The notes under the pieces: model-generated
Seen by the model: only the letters and a program-made list of their open reading frames with translations
Databases searched by the model: none
What the model was told of the DNA's origin: nothing
Assembly: GCF_000373645.1 (NCBI RefSeq)
Contig: NZ_KB892018.1
Location: 56,377 to 120,376 of the forward strand
Origin: Streptomyces sp. ATexAB-D23
GTDB taxonomy: Bacteria; Actinomycetota; Actinomycetes; Streptomycetales; Streptomycetaceae
Reading direction: 5' to 3'
Length of the DNA stretch: 64,000 bases
Made by a program: the position numbers and the translations under genes
In this document: positions 29,024 to 36,989 of the stretch, piece by piece
Layout: each line of letters starts with the position of its first letter
How positions within the stretch are numbered: position 1 is the stretch's first letter

Positions 29024-30622
29024 TCAGGCGCGGCCGCTGTGGGCGCGCTCGAAGGAGGCGAAGGCCACCTCCTGGCGCCACTCGGTCGCCGCCTTCGGGC
29101 TGGCCGCCAGGAACCTGGCGCAGCGGGCGCTCGGGCTGCCGTCACCGGGCCGGTCGGCCCGGCAGGCGGCCACCGGCCGGTAGCCGGAGGGCGCGGAACC
29201 GGCGGTCCACAGCGAGCGGCCGTCGCGGAAGGCGTACTCCAGCGAGGCGCGGGCCAGGTCCTTCAGCTCGGTGTACGAGAGGTCGTACGTCTTCGCGGCG
29301 TACTGGTACTCGTGGCTGATGTCGATCCGCGAGACGCCCGGGTCGTCGGTGGCCAGCACGATCGGGACGCCGTAGCGGCGGTACGCGTTGAACGGGTGGT
29401 CGTCGCCCGCGATGCCGAGGATCTGCTTGTTGCTGGAGAACGGCACCTCGACGGCGACATGGCGCCGGGCCATGGTCCGGGCCAGCCGCTGCCAGTTGTC
29501 CTCGTGGACCAGGTCCACACCGTGTCCGATGCGCTCGGCCCCGGCGACCCGCACGGCCTCGTCGATGTGGAAGGTCAGGTCCTCCGGCTTGACCAGGCCG
29601 GGCGCCAGCTCTCCGGAGTGCAGGGTGACGTGGGCGCCCGGGTACTGCCGGCCCAGGTACTTCACCATCCGCATGTGGAGGCTGTAGTCGCGGAGCGAGA
29701 TCTCGCCGTCCTCCGGCTGGACGAGGTTGACCGCGACGAACCTCGGGTCGCGCTCGGCCAGCCGCATGCCGACGGCGATCTGCGTGAACACGCGGGCCGG
29801 GCTGCTGTTGCGGGAGACCTGGGAGATCCAGCGCACGGGCAGCCGGCAGCCGGGTGCGGGGCGCGAGGTGTCGCAGTGCGCCGTCTCCCGGAACTGGACG
29901 TCGGTGTCGTCGGCCTCCTTGACCGCCTCGTCCACCACCTTGTCGAGCTGCCCGCCCGCCAGGAGCTTGCGGTGCAGCGCGGCCAGGTCGGCGTCGTAAC
30001 CCACCGTCTCGGCCAGCTTCTTGGCGCTGTCCGACGCCGGGCTGACCAGCGTCTCCAGGTAGAACTGGTTCTGCTTGACGACGGTGTCGGCGACATTGGC
30101 GAGCATCTTGCCCCGGCTGTACCAGGTCGCCATGGAGAACTTGCCGAAGGTGTCGAAGAAGTGGTCGTGGCCGGACTCGTTGTCCGGGAAGTCCTGCATC
30201 GACCAGGCCCGGACGATCTGCTGCCGGAACGCGCTGTCGGTGCGCGCGTCGGACGCGGGCCGGGTGCCGGAGCCGCACGGCGGGGCCACCGCGGTCATCG
30301 TGGCGTCGATGCACAGGCCGTCGTCGATGGCGAGCTTGATCAGGTACTCGGTCGTGACCGCGCCCGACAGGTGGTTGTGCAGGTCGCCGCCCTTGGGTAG
30401 TTCCTTGAAGAAGGCCGCCAGCCGCGCGGGGCTGTTCCGCGCCGCGTCGAGGTAGGCGGCGGTCGCACGCTCGGCCGAAGTCACCGCGCGGGGCGCGGAG
30501 TCGGGTACGGGTGCGGCGGTCGCCGGGGCGGCCGGCAGCAGGGTCAGCAGGGCGAGCGCGCCGCCGAACCCGGCCAGCAGGGGGGACTTGGGACGGCGTG
30601 CCGTCCGGTGGATAGAGATCAC
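29024..30622 (-). CDS. Secreted adenosine deaminase (ADGF-like)
   Basis: A 532-residue secreted metal-dependent deaminase. The GTG start at 30622 gives a normal signal peptide (KSPLLAGFGGALALLTLLPA ... ATA); an upstream GTG at 30688 would bury it. Catalytic landmarks of adenosine deaminase are in order: HNHLSGA (zinc His pair), TLHSGEL, ERIGHGVDL and LATDDPGVS with the zinc/catalytic Asp pair. It converts extracellular adenosine to inosine, for scavenging. The long segment between the HxH motif and the core matches the ADGF/CECR1 branch, which is larger than the cytosolic enzyme (about 340). The Gly-rich protein gene is convergent. Confidence 0.9.
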   Translation of the reverse strand: MISIHRTARRPKSPLLAGFGGALALLTLLPAAPATAAPVPDSAPRAVTSAERATAAYLDAARNSPARLAAFFKELPKGGDLHNHLSGAVTTEYLIKLAIDDGLCIDATMTAVAPPCGSGTRPASDARTDSAFRQQIVRAWSMQDFPDNESGHDHFFDTFGKFSMATWYSRGKMLANVADTVVKQNQFYLETLVSPASDSAKKLAETVGYDADLAALHRKLLAGGQLDKVVDEAVKEADDTDVQFRETAHCDTSRPAPGCRLPVRWISQVSRNSSPARVFTQIAVGMRLAERDPRFVAVNLVQPEDGEISLRDYSLHMRMVKYLGRQYPGAHVTLHSGELAPGLVKPEDLTFHIDEAVRVAGAERIGHGVDLVHEDNWQRLARTMARRHVAVEVPFSSNKQILGIAGDDHPFNAYRRYGVPIVLATDDPGVSRIDISHEYQYAAKTYDLSYTELKDLARASLEYAFRDGRSLWTAGSAPSGYRPVAACRADRPGDGSPSARCARFLAASPKAATEWRQEVAFASFERAHSGRA

Positions 30623-30708
30623 CGAGGCATGATCGCGCCCGACCGGGCCGTTTATCCCCGGAACCACGACAATGACCGGAACGTCCACCCGATCGAGTGT
30701 GCGGGCCC

Positions 30709-30747
30709 GCCCCGGCCGCCCCTTTTGAGCTATGGGGCGGCCGGGGC
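30709..30747. terminator. Hairpin downstream of the small secreted protein gene
   Basis: A perfect 14-bp stem (30709-30722 with 30734-30747) with an 11-base loop, directly after the stop of the minus-strand gene at 30759. There is no T-run on the minus strand. Confidence 0.65.
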
Positions 30748-30758
30748 GGCCGTGCGGT

Positions 30759-31166
30759 CTACTTGTGGATCGTGGCGCAGGCCTTGGTCCCGGGGAACTT
30801 GTGGAACCAGCCGCAGACCTTGCTGCCGTCCTTCGCGTTGAGCCCCCACTTGGTGCCGACCCGCTTGGTCTCCGTGCGGGCGGCGCTCACGGTTGCGCTC
30901 ATGTATCCGCCCGATCCGTCCGAGAACTCGATCTCGCCGTAATCGGTCCACGAGGTGTTATTCGACCTCTTCTCGACGTATACGCTGTCGACCTTGAGGC
31001 CTGAGCCGTTGACGATGATGCAGATCTCTCCGGAACCGTCCGTCATACCGGCGTTCCCCGTGCACTTGGTCGCGCTCAGTACGCCCACGTCCGCCGCCTG
31101 GGCGCTGCCGGCGAGGGAGAGGCCGGTCATGGCGGCGAGCGCCATCGCTACTACGTATTTCCGCAC
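30759..31166 (-). CDS. Small secreted protein, four cysteines, unknown function
   Basis: A 135-residue protein starting VRKYVVAMALAAMTG with a signal peptide cut after SAQA. The mature part of about 110 residues has four cysteines (TKCTGN, GEICIIV, KVCGWFH, KACATIHK), suggesting two disulfides, and a predicted beta-sandwich. GAAGGTGGAA precedes the GTG at 31166. A longer frame starting at an ATG at 31190 lacks a ribosome site. The sequence is not recognised. The base composition of this gene and of the 292-base gap to the lysozyme is somewhat lower in GC than its neighbours. Confidence 0.7.
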   Translation of the reverse strand: MRKYVVAMALAAMTGLSLAGSAQAADVGVLSATKCTGNAGMTDGSGEICIIVNGSGLKVDSVYVEKRSNNTSWTDYGEIEFSDGSGGYMSATVSAARTETKRVGTKWGLNAKDGSKVCGWFHKFPGTKACATIHK

Positions 31167-31363
31167 ACTTCCACCTTCGTGACGTGACATCGGGAAGACC
31201 GAGATCATGGAAACAAGCGCCCGGAATCATGAACAGTCATTTCAAGTCCCACTTTTTGGCTGGAAGTCGACCGGTGTGTGGGCCTCATGTGCGGCGTGAT
31301 CAGCGGGAAGCCCTGAAAACTTCCGCGGGGCGCCGGTTGTTTGCGCAGCTCATGGGGATCGAC

Positions 31364-31379
31364 ATGGGACTAGACCACT
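31364..31379. promoter_or_regulatory. DasR-like (dre) site upstream of the GH25 gene
   Basis: ATGGGACTAGACCACT matches the DasR consensus ACTGGTCTAGACCACT at 13 of 16 positions, with the right ten bases perfect. It lies 122 bases before the muramidase start. The rest of the gap 31167-31500 is lower in GC and shows no gene. Assignment is by consensus recalled from the literature. Confidence 0.5.
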
Positions 31380-31500
31380 AACGAAACGGGAAAGCTATTT
31401 ACCCCGGGCCTGTTTTTGTGGCTGACTATGTCGTGTTCGCGACAACAACGCGCGTAGACCGTCGCCGAACAGCCCGTCCCCCCACCAGCAGGAGGCCGCT

Positions 31501-32376
31501 GTGCTCCGGAGCATTTCCCTCAAGCCCACCCAGAAGAGACTCACTGTGGCCGGTGTCGTCGGCACGAGTGCCGCGCTGCTGCTCGGCCTGCTGTCCGGCG
31601 GTACCGCGTCGGCGGCGCCCGCCGCGGACCCCGTGCCGTACGGCCAGGGTTACATGGGCGTCGGCTACATCCAGGACGCCAAGGACTTCAAGCCGGACGC
31701 CCGGAAGCTGCACCTCGACGCCCAGGCGGACGCCAACCTCAAGGCGAACCCCGAGGGCATCGACGTCTCCAGCTGGCAGGGCGGCATCAACTGGAGCTCG
31801 GTCCGCGCCGCGGGCATCGAGTTCTCCTGGATGAAGGCCACCGAGGGCCTGTCGTACAAGGACTCGACGTTCAGCGCCAACTACCTGGGCGCCTACAACG
31901 CCGGCGTGATCCGCGGCGCGTACCACTACGCCCGGCCCGACGTCTCCGGCGGCGCCGCCCAGGCCGACTTCTTCGCCAGCAACGGCGGCGCCTGGTCCCG
32001 CGACAACCTCACGCTCCCCGGCGTGCTGGACATCGAGGGCACCTGCTACGGCTACTCCCAGGCCGGCATGCAGCAGTGGATCCTCGACTTCTACAACAAG
32101 TACAAGGCCCGTACCGGCCGTGACGTCGTGATCTACACCAGCCCGAGCTGGTGGAACACCTGCACCGGCGGCTGGAGCGGAATGTCCGCCCGCAGCCCCC
32201 TGTGGGTCGCGAACTGGACCACCGGTACGCCCAGCATCCCGTCGGGCTTCCCCTTCTACACGGTCTGGCAGTACACCTCCACCGGCTCAGTGAGCGGCGT
32301 CTCGGGCAACGTCGACCGCGACCGCTTCAGCGGCGACCGCTCCCGTCTGCTGGCCCTGGCCAACAACACCCCGTGA
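31501..32376 (+). CDS. Secreted GH25 muramidase (lysozyme)
   Basis: A 291-residue secreted N-acetylmuramidase. Signal peptide to about residue 39 (GGTASAA), a linker of about 45 residues, then the GH25 barrel. GIDVSSWQG carries Asp88, and LDIEG carries Asp177 and the catalytic Glu179. AYHYARP and WQYTSTG are further family marks. It resembles the Chalaropsis/cellosyl type, which cuts beta-1,4-MurNAc-GlcNAc bonds in peptidoglycan. It starts with GTG, with AGGAGG 8 bases upstream. A DasR-like site upstream would tie expression to amino sugar availability. Confidence 0.93.
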   Translation: MLRSISLKPTQKRLTVAGVVGTSAALLLGLLSGGTASAAPAADPVPYGQGYMGVGYIQDAKDFKPDARKLHLDAQADANLKANPEGIDVSSWQGGINWSSVRAAGIEFSWMKATEGLSYKDSTFSANYLGAYNAGVIRGAYHYARPDVSGGAAQADFFASNGGAWSRDNLTLPGVLDIEGTCYGYSQAGMQQWILDFYNKYKARTGRDVVIYTSPSWWNTCTGGWSGMSARSPLWVANWTTGTPSIPSGFPFYTVWQYTSTGSVSGVSGNVDRDRFSGDRSRLLALANNTP

Positions 32377-32432
32377 CGGTGGGTGCCTGAACTGCTCGCC
32401 CCCTCCCCGGGCGTGGCCTCTGAATGAGGGGT

Positions 32433-32474
32433 ACGCGGGCCGGAGCGGCCTTACCCGGCCGCTCCGGCCCGCGT
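32433..32474 (+). terminator. Terminator after the GH25 gene
   Basis: A perfect 18-bp stem (32433-32450 with 32457-32474) with a 6-base loop, followed by CTTTC. One of the longest perfect stems in the window. Confidence 0.85.
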
Positions 32475-32526
32475 CTTTCGTCCCCCGGCCCGCCCCGTTC
32501 CACGACCGTTCACGAAGGAGCACCAC

Positions 32527-33654
32527 ATGACATCCCCCCTCAGCAGGCGCGGCGCCCTCATCGCCGGGGCCGCGGCCCTGGCCGCCGGGCTGGGACCCGC
32601 GGCCTCCGGCGCCGCCGCGCGCGCCCCCGAGATCATGCGCCCCCGCTTCTCCGCCCTGTCCCCGCAGCAGCGCGCCGGGCAGTGCGTCATCCACTCCTAC
32701 CCCGGCCTCACCCCGCCCGCCTCCCTGATGAACGCCATCAAGGAGGGCCGTACCGCCGGGGTGATCTTCTTCGGCGAGAACATCGAGAGCCTGAGCCAGA
32801 TCGAGAGCGTCATCAACCAGATGAACGCGGCCCACGCCTCGTCCCCCGTCACGGCCCCGCTCCTGCTCATGACCGACCAGGAGGGCGGCATGATCCGCCG
32901 CCTGCCCGGTGAGCCCGTCATGTCGGCCAAGGACGTCGGTGCCTCCGCCGACCCGCACCAGTGGGCCGACTTCACCGGCAGCGGCGCGGGCCTGAACCTG
33001 GCGGGCATCGGCATGAACGTCAACCTCGCGCCGGTCCTGGACGTCTACCGCAAGAACGGTGACTTCACCGACCAGTACGAGCGGTCCTACAGCAACTCCG
33101 CCGCCGAGGTGTCCAGTTGCGGCAAGACCTTCATCACCGCCCAGCAGGCCGTCGGCGTCGCCGCCACCGCCAAGCACTTCCCGGGGCTCGGCCCGGCCAC
33201 CGCGAGCCAGAACACCGACCTGCGGCCCGTCACCATCACCACGTCCGCCGCCACCCTGCGCAGCGTGGACGAGGTGCCGTACAAGGACGCGATAGCCGCC
33301 GGCACGAAGCTCGTCATGCTGTCCTGGGCCATCTACACCGCGCTGGACTCCAGCCGCCCCGCGGGTCTCTCCCCGACGGTCATCGGTGAGCTGCGCAACC
33401 GCCTCGGCTACACCGGGGTCACCATCACCGACGCGCTGGAGGCGGGCGCCCTGACGTCCTTCGGCACCACCTCGCAGGTCGCCGTGAAGGCCGCCGCCGC
33501 GGGCATGGACCTGCTGCTCTGCTCCTCGCGCAGTGTCGCCCAGGGGGACGAGGCGGTGACCGCCCTGAGCGACGCGCTGGGAACCGGCGCGCTGGACGCG
33601 GCGGCGTTCGAAGCCGCCGCGGCGCGCGTCAACGCCCTGCGCGCGGGCCTGTAA
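32527..33654 (+). CDS. Tat-exported GH3 N-terminal-type hydrolase (NagZ-like)
   Basis: A 375-residue protein with a Tat signal (PLSRRGALIAG) and only the GH3 N-terminal barrel, like bacterial beta-N-acetylhexosaminidases. TDQEGGMIRRLPG, APVLDV and KHFPGLG are present, and the probable nucleophile is the Asp in VTITDALEAGAL. However, the NagZ D-S-H acid/base triad after KHFPGHG is replaced by ATASQNTD, so the catalytic His of NagZ is missing. This variant is common in an actinobacterial subgroup, and its substrate is not certain. Adjacency to the muramidase suggests peptidoglycan or chitin fragments. It converges on the DUF397 gene with no spacer. Confidence 0.85.
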   Translation: MTSPLSRRGALIAGAAALAAGLGPAASGAAARAPEIMRPRFSALSPQQRAGQCVIHSYPGLTPPASLMNAIKEGRTAGVIFFGENIESLSQIESVINQMNAAHASSPVTAPLLLMTDQEGGMIRRLPGEPVMSAKDVGASADPHQWADFTGSGAGLNLAGIGMNVNLAPVLDVYRKNGDFTDQYERSYSNSAAEVSSCGKTFITAQQAVGVAATAKHFPGLGPATASQNTDLRPVTITTSAATLRSVDEVPYKDAIAAGTKLVMLSWAIYTALDSSRPAGLSPTVIGELRNRLGYTGVTITDALEAGALTSFGTTSQVAVKAAAAGMDLLLCSSRSVAQGDEAVTALSDALGTGALDAAAFEAAAARVNALRAGL

Positions 33655-33906
33655 CTAGACGCTCGCCCGGAGGAAGGCGGCCCAGGCGTGCGGCGGGACG
33701 GTGAGAACCGGCCCGTCGCTCACCTTGGAGTCCCGCACGTGCACGGCGGCGGGGTGCGCGGCGACCTCTACGCAGTTGCCGCCCTCGCTGGCGCTGTAGC
33801 TGGACTTGCGCCAGTCGTAGGCGACTTCGAGGCAGTCGCCGCCCTGGCTACCGCTGTAGCTGGACTTGAACCAGTTGAGGCCGGTGCGGTGTGCTGCGCG
33901 AGTCAT
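33655..33906 (-). CDS. DUF397 protein with two repeats
   Basis: An 83-residue cytosolic protein made of two DUF397 units: FKSSYSGSQGGDCLEVA and RKSSYSASEGGNCVEVA, followed by HVRDSK and a hydrophobic end. DUF397 proteins accompany WhiJ-like regulators in Streptomyces and are thought to modulate them. The start overlaps the stop of the XRE regulator gene by four bases. Its stop codon directly abuts that of the convergent GH3 gene. Confidence 0.9.
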   Translation of the reverse strand: MTRAAHRTGLNWFKSSYSGSQGGDCLEVAYDWRKSSYSASEGGNCVEVAAHPAAVHVRDSKVSDGPVLTVPPHAWAAFLRASV

Positions 33907-34733
33907 CTCTCTCCAAGCAGGTATTCCAGTAGGCGGATGCTCTCCTCGGGCGAGAGAGCCTGCGACCGGAGCATCCCATATTTCTGCTGGAGGACGCTGA
34001 CGTCATCGGGGTCATCGTGGAGGTAGCTGACCAGCTGCCCCTCCACGTAGGCGAGATGGTCGTGATCCGGGGTCTCAAGGAGGACCATCGGGCCGTCGAG
34101 GGCAGCGTGCTTCGACTGCTTCATCGGCATGATCTGGAACCCGAGGAAGGGGAGTTCGGCACATTCGCGCAGGTACTTGATCTGCTCGCGCATCACAGAG
34201 GGATCTCCCAGCTCGCTGCGCAGAATGCTCTCCTCCAGGATGAAGTGCAGCATGGGGCGCGGCTTGCGGGTCAGGAGGCGCTGCCTGCCTAGGCGGGCAG
34301 CTACCTGGTCCTCCTGTTCGTCCGCCTCCAGCGGTGGGTACTGGCAGGAGAAGACGAACCTCGCGTACGCCTCTGTCTGAAGAAGCCCAGGTACAACCTG
34401 GTTCTGGTACGACATCAGGCTCACCGCCTCCTGTTCGTACTCCACGAAGTCCTGGACGAACGCCGGGAACCGCTCCTTCTCCGGCACCTTCTCCACGGCG
34501 ACCTTCAACGCGCCCTTGGTTTCCAGTAGTTCGTCCAACATGATGGCGAAGTCCAGCTGGAGCGGCCGCCGTCCCTGCTCGATCGACGCGATCGTGTCCT
34601 CGCTGACACGGCATCGCTCCGCGAGCGTCGCCTGTGTCATCCGGGCCGCCCGGCGGAACATGGCCAGTTGGGCACCGATCAAGTGCCACGACGTGACGCG
34701 CTTCGTCCTCTTCTGCTGCTTCGCCTGTTGCAT
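33903..34733 (-). CDS. XRE family regulator with DUF5753 (WhiJ-like)
   Basis: A 276-residue regulator. The helix-turn-helix is at about 20-70 (MTQATLAERCRVSEDTIASI), followed by a C-terminal domain of the Scr1/DUF5753 type (QVVPGLLQTEAYARFV onward). The ATG at 34733 has GGGGAGAG about eight bases upstream. This family, with DUF397 and an ATP-binding protein next door, makes up the whiJ/abaA/bldB-associated modules that influence antibiotic production and development in Streptomyces; many paralogues exist per genome. Its operator probably lies in the 111-base divergent spacer. Confidence 0.92.
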   Translation of the reverse strand: MQQAKQQKRTKRVTSWHLIGAQLAMFRRAARMTQATLAERCRVSEDTIASIEQGRRPLQLDFAIMLDELLETKGALKVAVEKVPEKERFPAFVQDFVEYEQEAVSLMSYQNQVVPGLLQTEAYARFVFSCQYPPLEADEQEDQVAARLGRQRLLTRKPRPMLHFILEESILRSELGDPSVMREQIKYLRECAELPFLGFQIMPMKQSKHAALDGPMVLLETPDHDHLAYVEGQLVSYLHDDPDDVSVLQQKYGMLRSQALSPEESIRLLEYLLGER

Positions 34734-34776
34734 GCGGTCTCTCTCCCCGTTCGGGCTTCCCGATGACCCGTCAGCC

Positions 34777-34828
34777 GTCGTACATCGACTCCGTACGACC
34801 TGACTCCCTGCATAACCGTAGTGACGGT
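34777..34828. promoter_or_regulatory. Two inverted repeats in the XRE/ATPase divergent spacer
   Basis: GTCGTAC-N9-GTACGAC (34777-34799) and ACCGT-N4-ACGGT (34815-34828). These are candidate operator sites for the neighbouring XRE regulator. Confidence 0.5.
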
Positions 34829-34844
34829 ATGTGACCTTCGTCTC

Positions 34845-35312
34845 ATGAACGAAACAACTCAACTCCCCGACTTCCGCGAGGCCTTCTACCGCCGTGAGCG
34901 CAGGTCGGTGCCGCTCGTACGGAAGTTCGTCCGGGAGGCGCTGGTCGACTGGGCGTGCGAGGAGCGCAAGGTGTGTGCGGACGATGTGCTGCTCTGTGTG
35001 AGCGAACTCGCGACCAACGCGCTCGTGCACGGCGTGCCGCCGGGGCGCGGGTTCAAGCTGTTCCTGTACTGGGAGCAGGGCGGGGGCCGGCTCCGCGTCG
35101 AGCTGCATGACAGCGGGGACGGTGAGGTGCCGGAGGCCGCGCCGTGCCCCGAGCCGACCGCCGAGGGCGGGCGCGGGCTGATGCTGGTGGCGGCGCTGTC
35201 CGAGCGCTGGGGGGTCGGGGAGCGGAACCCGGGCAAGATCGTCTGGTGCGAGTTTGCCGCACCGGCAAGGATGTTTGCCGAGACGTCGGGCGGAGCGCAC
35301 CATCTCCCGTAG
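34845..35312 (+). CDS. RsbW-like ATP-binding protein (AbaA-type partner)
   Basis: A 155-residue single-domain GHKL ATPase of the anti-sigma/HATPase_c type. N-box VSELATNALVHG, G1-like LHDSGDG and G2-like EGGRGLMLVAAL are present. In WhiJ modules this protein is encoded beside the XRE and DUF397 genes, and whether it phosphorylates a protein is unknown. The ATG at 34845 has no clear ribosome site, so translation may be leaderless or start at GTG 34821. It is divergent from the XRE gene. Confidence 0.88.
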   Translation: MNETTQLPDFREAFYRRERRSVPLVRKFVREALVDWACEERKVCADDVLLCVSELATNALVHGVPPGRGFKLFLYWEQGGGRLRVELHDSGDGEVPEAAPCPEPTAEGGRGLMLVAALSERWGVGERNPGKIVWCEFAAPARMFAETSGGAHHLP

Positions 35313-35326
35313 ATGGAGGTGTGCGC

Positions 35327-36901
35327 ATGAGCGACATGACGCAGATGTACGACGTGGTGGTCATCGGCGGCGGGGCCGCCGGTCTGAGCGGGGCGCTGGC
35401 CCTGGCGCGGGCCCGGCGGTCGGTGCTGGTGATCGACTCGGGCAGGCCGCGCAACGCGCCCGCGTCCCACGTGCACAACTACCTGGGCCGCGAGGGCACG
35501 CCGCCCTCCGCGCTCCTGGCGACCGGCCGGGACGAGGTGACCGGGTACGGGGGCGAGATCGTGGAGGGCGAGGTCACGGTGGCCGAGCGGCTGCCGCAGG
35601 ACGCCGGGTTCCGGGTCGTACGGGGGGACGGGACGGCCGTGACGGCGCGCCGGCTGCTCGTCACGACGGGGCTGGTGGACGAGCTGCCGCCGATCCCCGG
35701 GCTGGCCGAGCGGTGGGGCCACGAGGTGCTGCACTGCCCGTACTGCCACGGCTGGGAGGTCAGGGACTCGGCGATCGGGATCGTGGCGTCGAGCCCGATG
35801 GCCATGCACCAGGCGCTGCTGTGGCGGCAGTGGAGCGACGACGTCACTCTCTTCCTGCACGACGGGCCGGAGCCGAGTGACGAGGAGTACGAGCAGCTGG
35901 CCGCACGCGGCATCGCGGTGGTGGACGGCGAGGTGACCGGTGTGGAGGTGAGCGGCGACCGGCTGACCGGGGTACGGCTGGCGGGCGGCCGGGTCGTGGC
36001 GCGGGACGCGGTGGTCGTACAGCCGCGGTTCACCGCGCGCTCGGGCGTACTCGAAAGCCTCGGGCTGCGGCCGGCCCCGCTGGAGATGGGCGGGCACACC
36101 CTCGGTACGTACATCGAGGCCGACCCGATGGGCGCGACGGACGTGCCCGGGGTGTGGGTGGCCGGCAATGTGACCGGACTGATGGAGCAGGTCATCGGCT
36201 CGGCGGCGGCCGGGCTGAAGGCGGGCTCGGCCATTAACGGGGACCTCGTCATGGAGGACACCCGGCGGGCGGTCGACGCGCGCAACGCGCCCTCCGACGC
36301 GGAGATGTGGGACAACCGCTACCGGGAGAGCCACCGCATCTGGAGCGGCAGGCCGAACACCGTGCTGGTCCGCGAGACCGAGGACCTGAAGCCGGGCCGG
36401 GCGCTGGACCTCGGGTGCGGGGAGGGGGCCGACGCGGTGTGGCTGGCCCGGCAGGGCTGGCAGGTCACCGCCACGGACATCTCACGCGTCGCGCTGGCAC
36501 GGGCCGCCGAGCACGCGGCCGAGGCCGAGGTCTCCGAGCGGATCGACTGGCGGTTCCACGACCTGGGGGTCTCGTTCCCCGAGGGGGCGTACGACCTGGT
36601 CTCGGCGCAGTTCCTGCACTCCATGGGCGACCTGCCGCGCGAGCGGATCCTGCGCCGGGCCGCGCGGGCGGTCGCGCCCGGGGGCGTACTCCTGATCGTC
36701 GGGCACGCGGGCTTCCCGCCGTGGGACCACGAGCACGCGGAGATGGAGCTGCCGACCACCGATGAGGTGCTGGCCGCGCTCGAACTGCCGGAGGGGGAGT
36801 GGGAGGTGCTGCTCAGCGCGGAGCACGAGCGGGTCCAGGACGACCCGGACGGCAACCCCGTCACCCGTACCGACAACGCGCTGAAGGTCCGGCGCCTGTG
36901 A
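35327..36901 (+). CDS. Thioredoxin-reductase-like flavoprotein fused to SAM methyltransferase
   Basis: A 524-residue fusion. Residues 1 to about 310 form a pyridine nucleotide-disulfide oxidoreductase: FAD motif VVIGGGAAGLSGALAL, redox pair CPYC in LHCPYCHGWEV, and a C-terminal FAD motif near GVWVAGNVTGL. From about 325 a class I methyltransferase follows, with motif I ALDLGCGEGADAVWLA and LVSAQFLHSM. GGAGG precedes the ATG. The same fusion is known in actinobacteria. It may couple reduction and methylation of one substrate, for example a thiol or metalloid compound, but this is a guess. A tellurite-type methyltransferase half is one possibility. Confidence 0.9.
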   Translation: MSDMTQMYDVVVIGGGAAGLSGALALARARRSVLVIDSGRPRNAPASHVHNYLGREGTPPSALLATGRDEVTGYGGEIVEGEVTVAERLPQDAGFRVVRGDGTAVTARRLLVTTGLVDELPPIPGLAERWGHEVLHCPYCHGWEVRDSAIGIVASSPMAMHQALLWRQWSDDVTLFLHDGPEPSDEEYEQLAARGIAVVDGEVTGVEVSGDRLTGVRLAGGRVVARDAVVVQPRFTARSGVLESLGLRPAPLEMGGHTLGTYIEADPMGATDVPGVWVAGNVTGLMEQVIGSAAAGLKAGSAINGDLVMEDTRRAVDARNAPSDAEMWDNRYRESHRIWSGRPNTVLVRETEDLKPGRALDLGCGEGADAVWLARQGWQVTATDISRVALARAAEHAAEAEVSERIDWRFHDLGVSFPEGAYDLVSAQFLHSMGDLPRERILRRAARAVAPGGVLLIVGHAGFPPWDHEHAEMELPTTDEVLAALELPEGEWEVLLSAEHERVQDDPDGNPVTRTDNALKVRRL

Positions 36902-36907
36902 CCCCGG

Positions 36908-36942
36908 AAGCCGTATAGGGCGCGCCCTGTCCTATACGGCTT
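36908..36942. promoter_or_regulatory. Nested palindromes between fusion enzyme and DinB gene
   Basis: A 12-bp inverted repeat, AAGCCGTATAGG (36908-36919) with CCTATACGGCTT (36931-36942), encloses a perfect AGGGCGCGCCCT palindrome at 36917-36928 that competes with it. It could be a terminator-like hairpin or a repressor operator for the DinB gene at 36990. No T-run follows. Confidence 0.55.
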
Positions 36943-36989
36943 CTAGCGTCGTCTTCGAAGGCGGAACGAGACCGACGAAGGGCAGATCC

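Noticed and set aside
31167..31500. Possible c-di-AMP (ydaO) riboswitch before a wall hydrolase gene
   Set aside because: Such riboswitches precede some Streptomyces wall hydrolases, but the conserved core segments could not be found in this gap.
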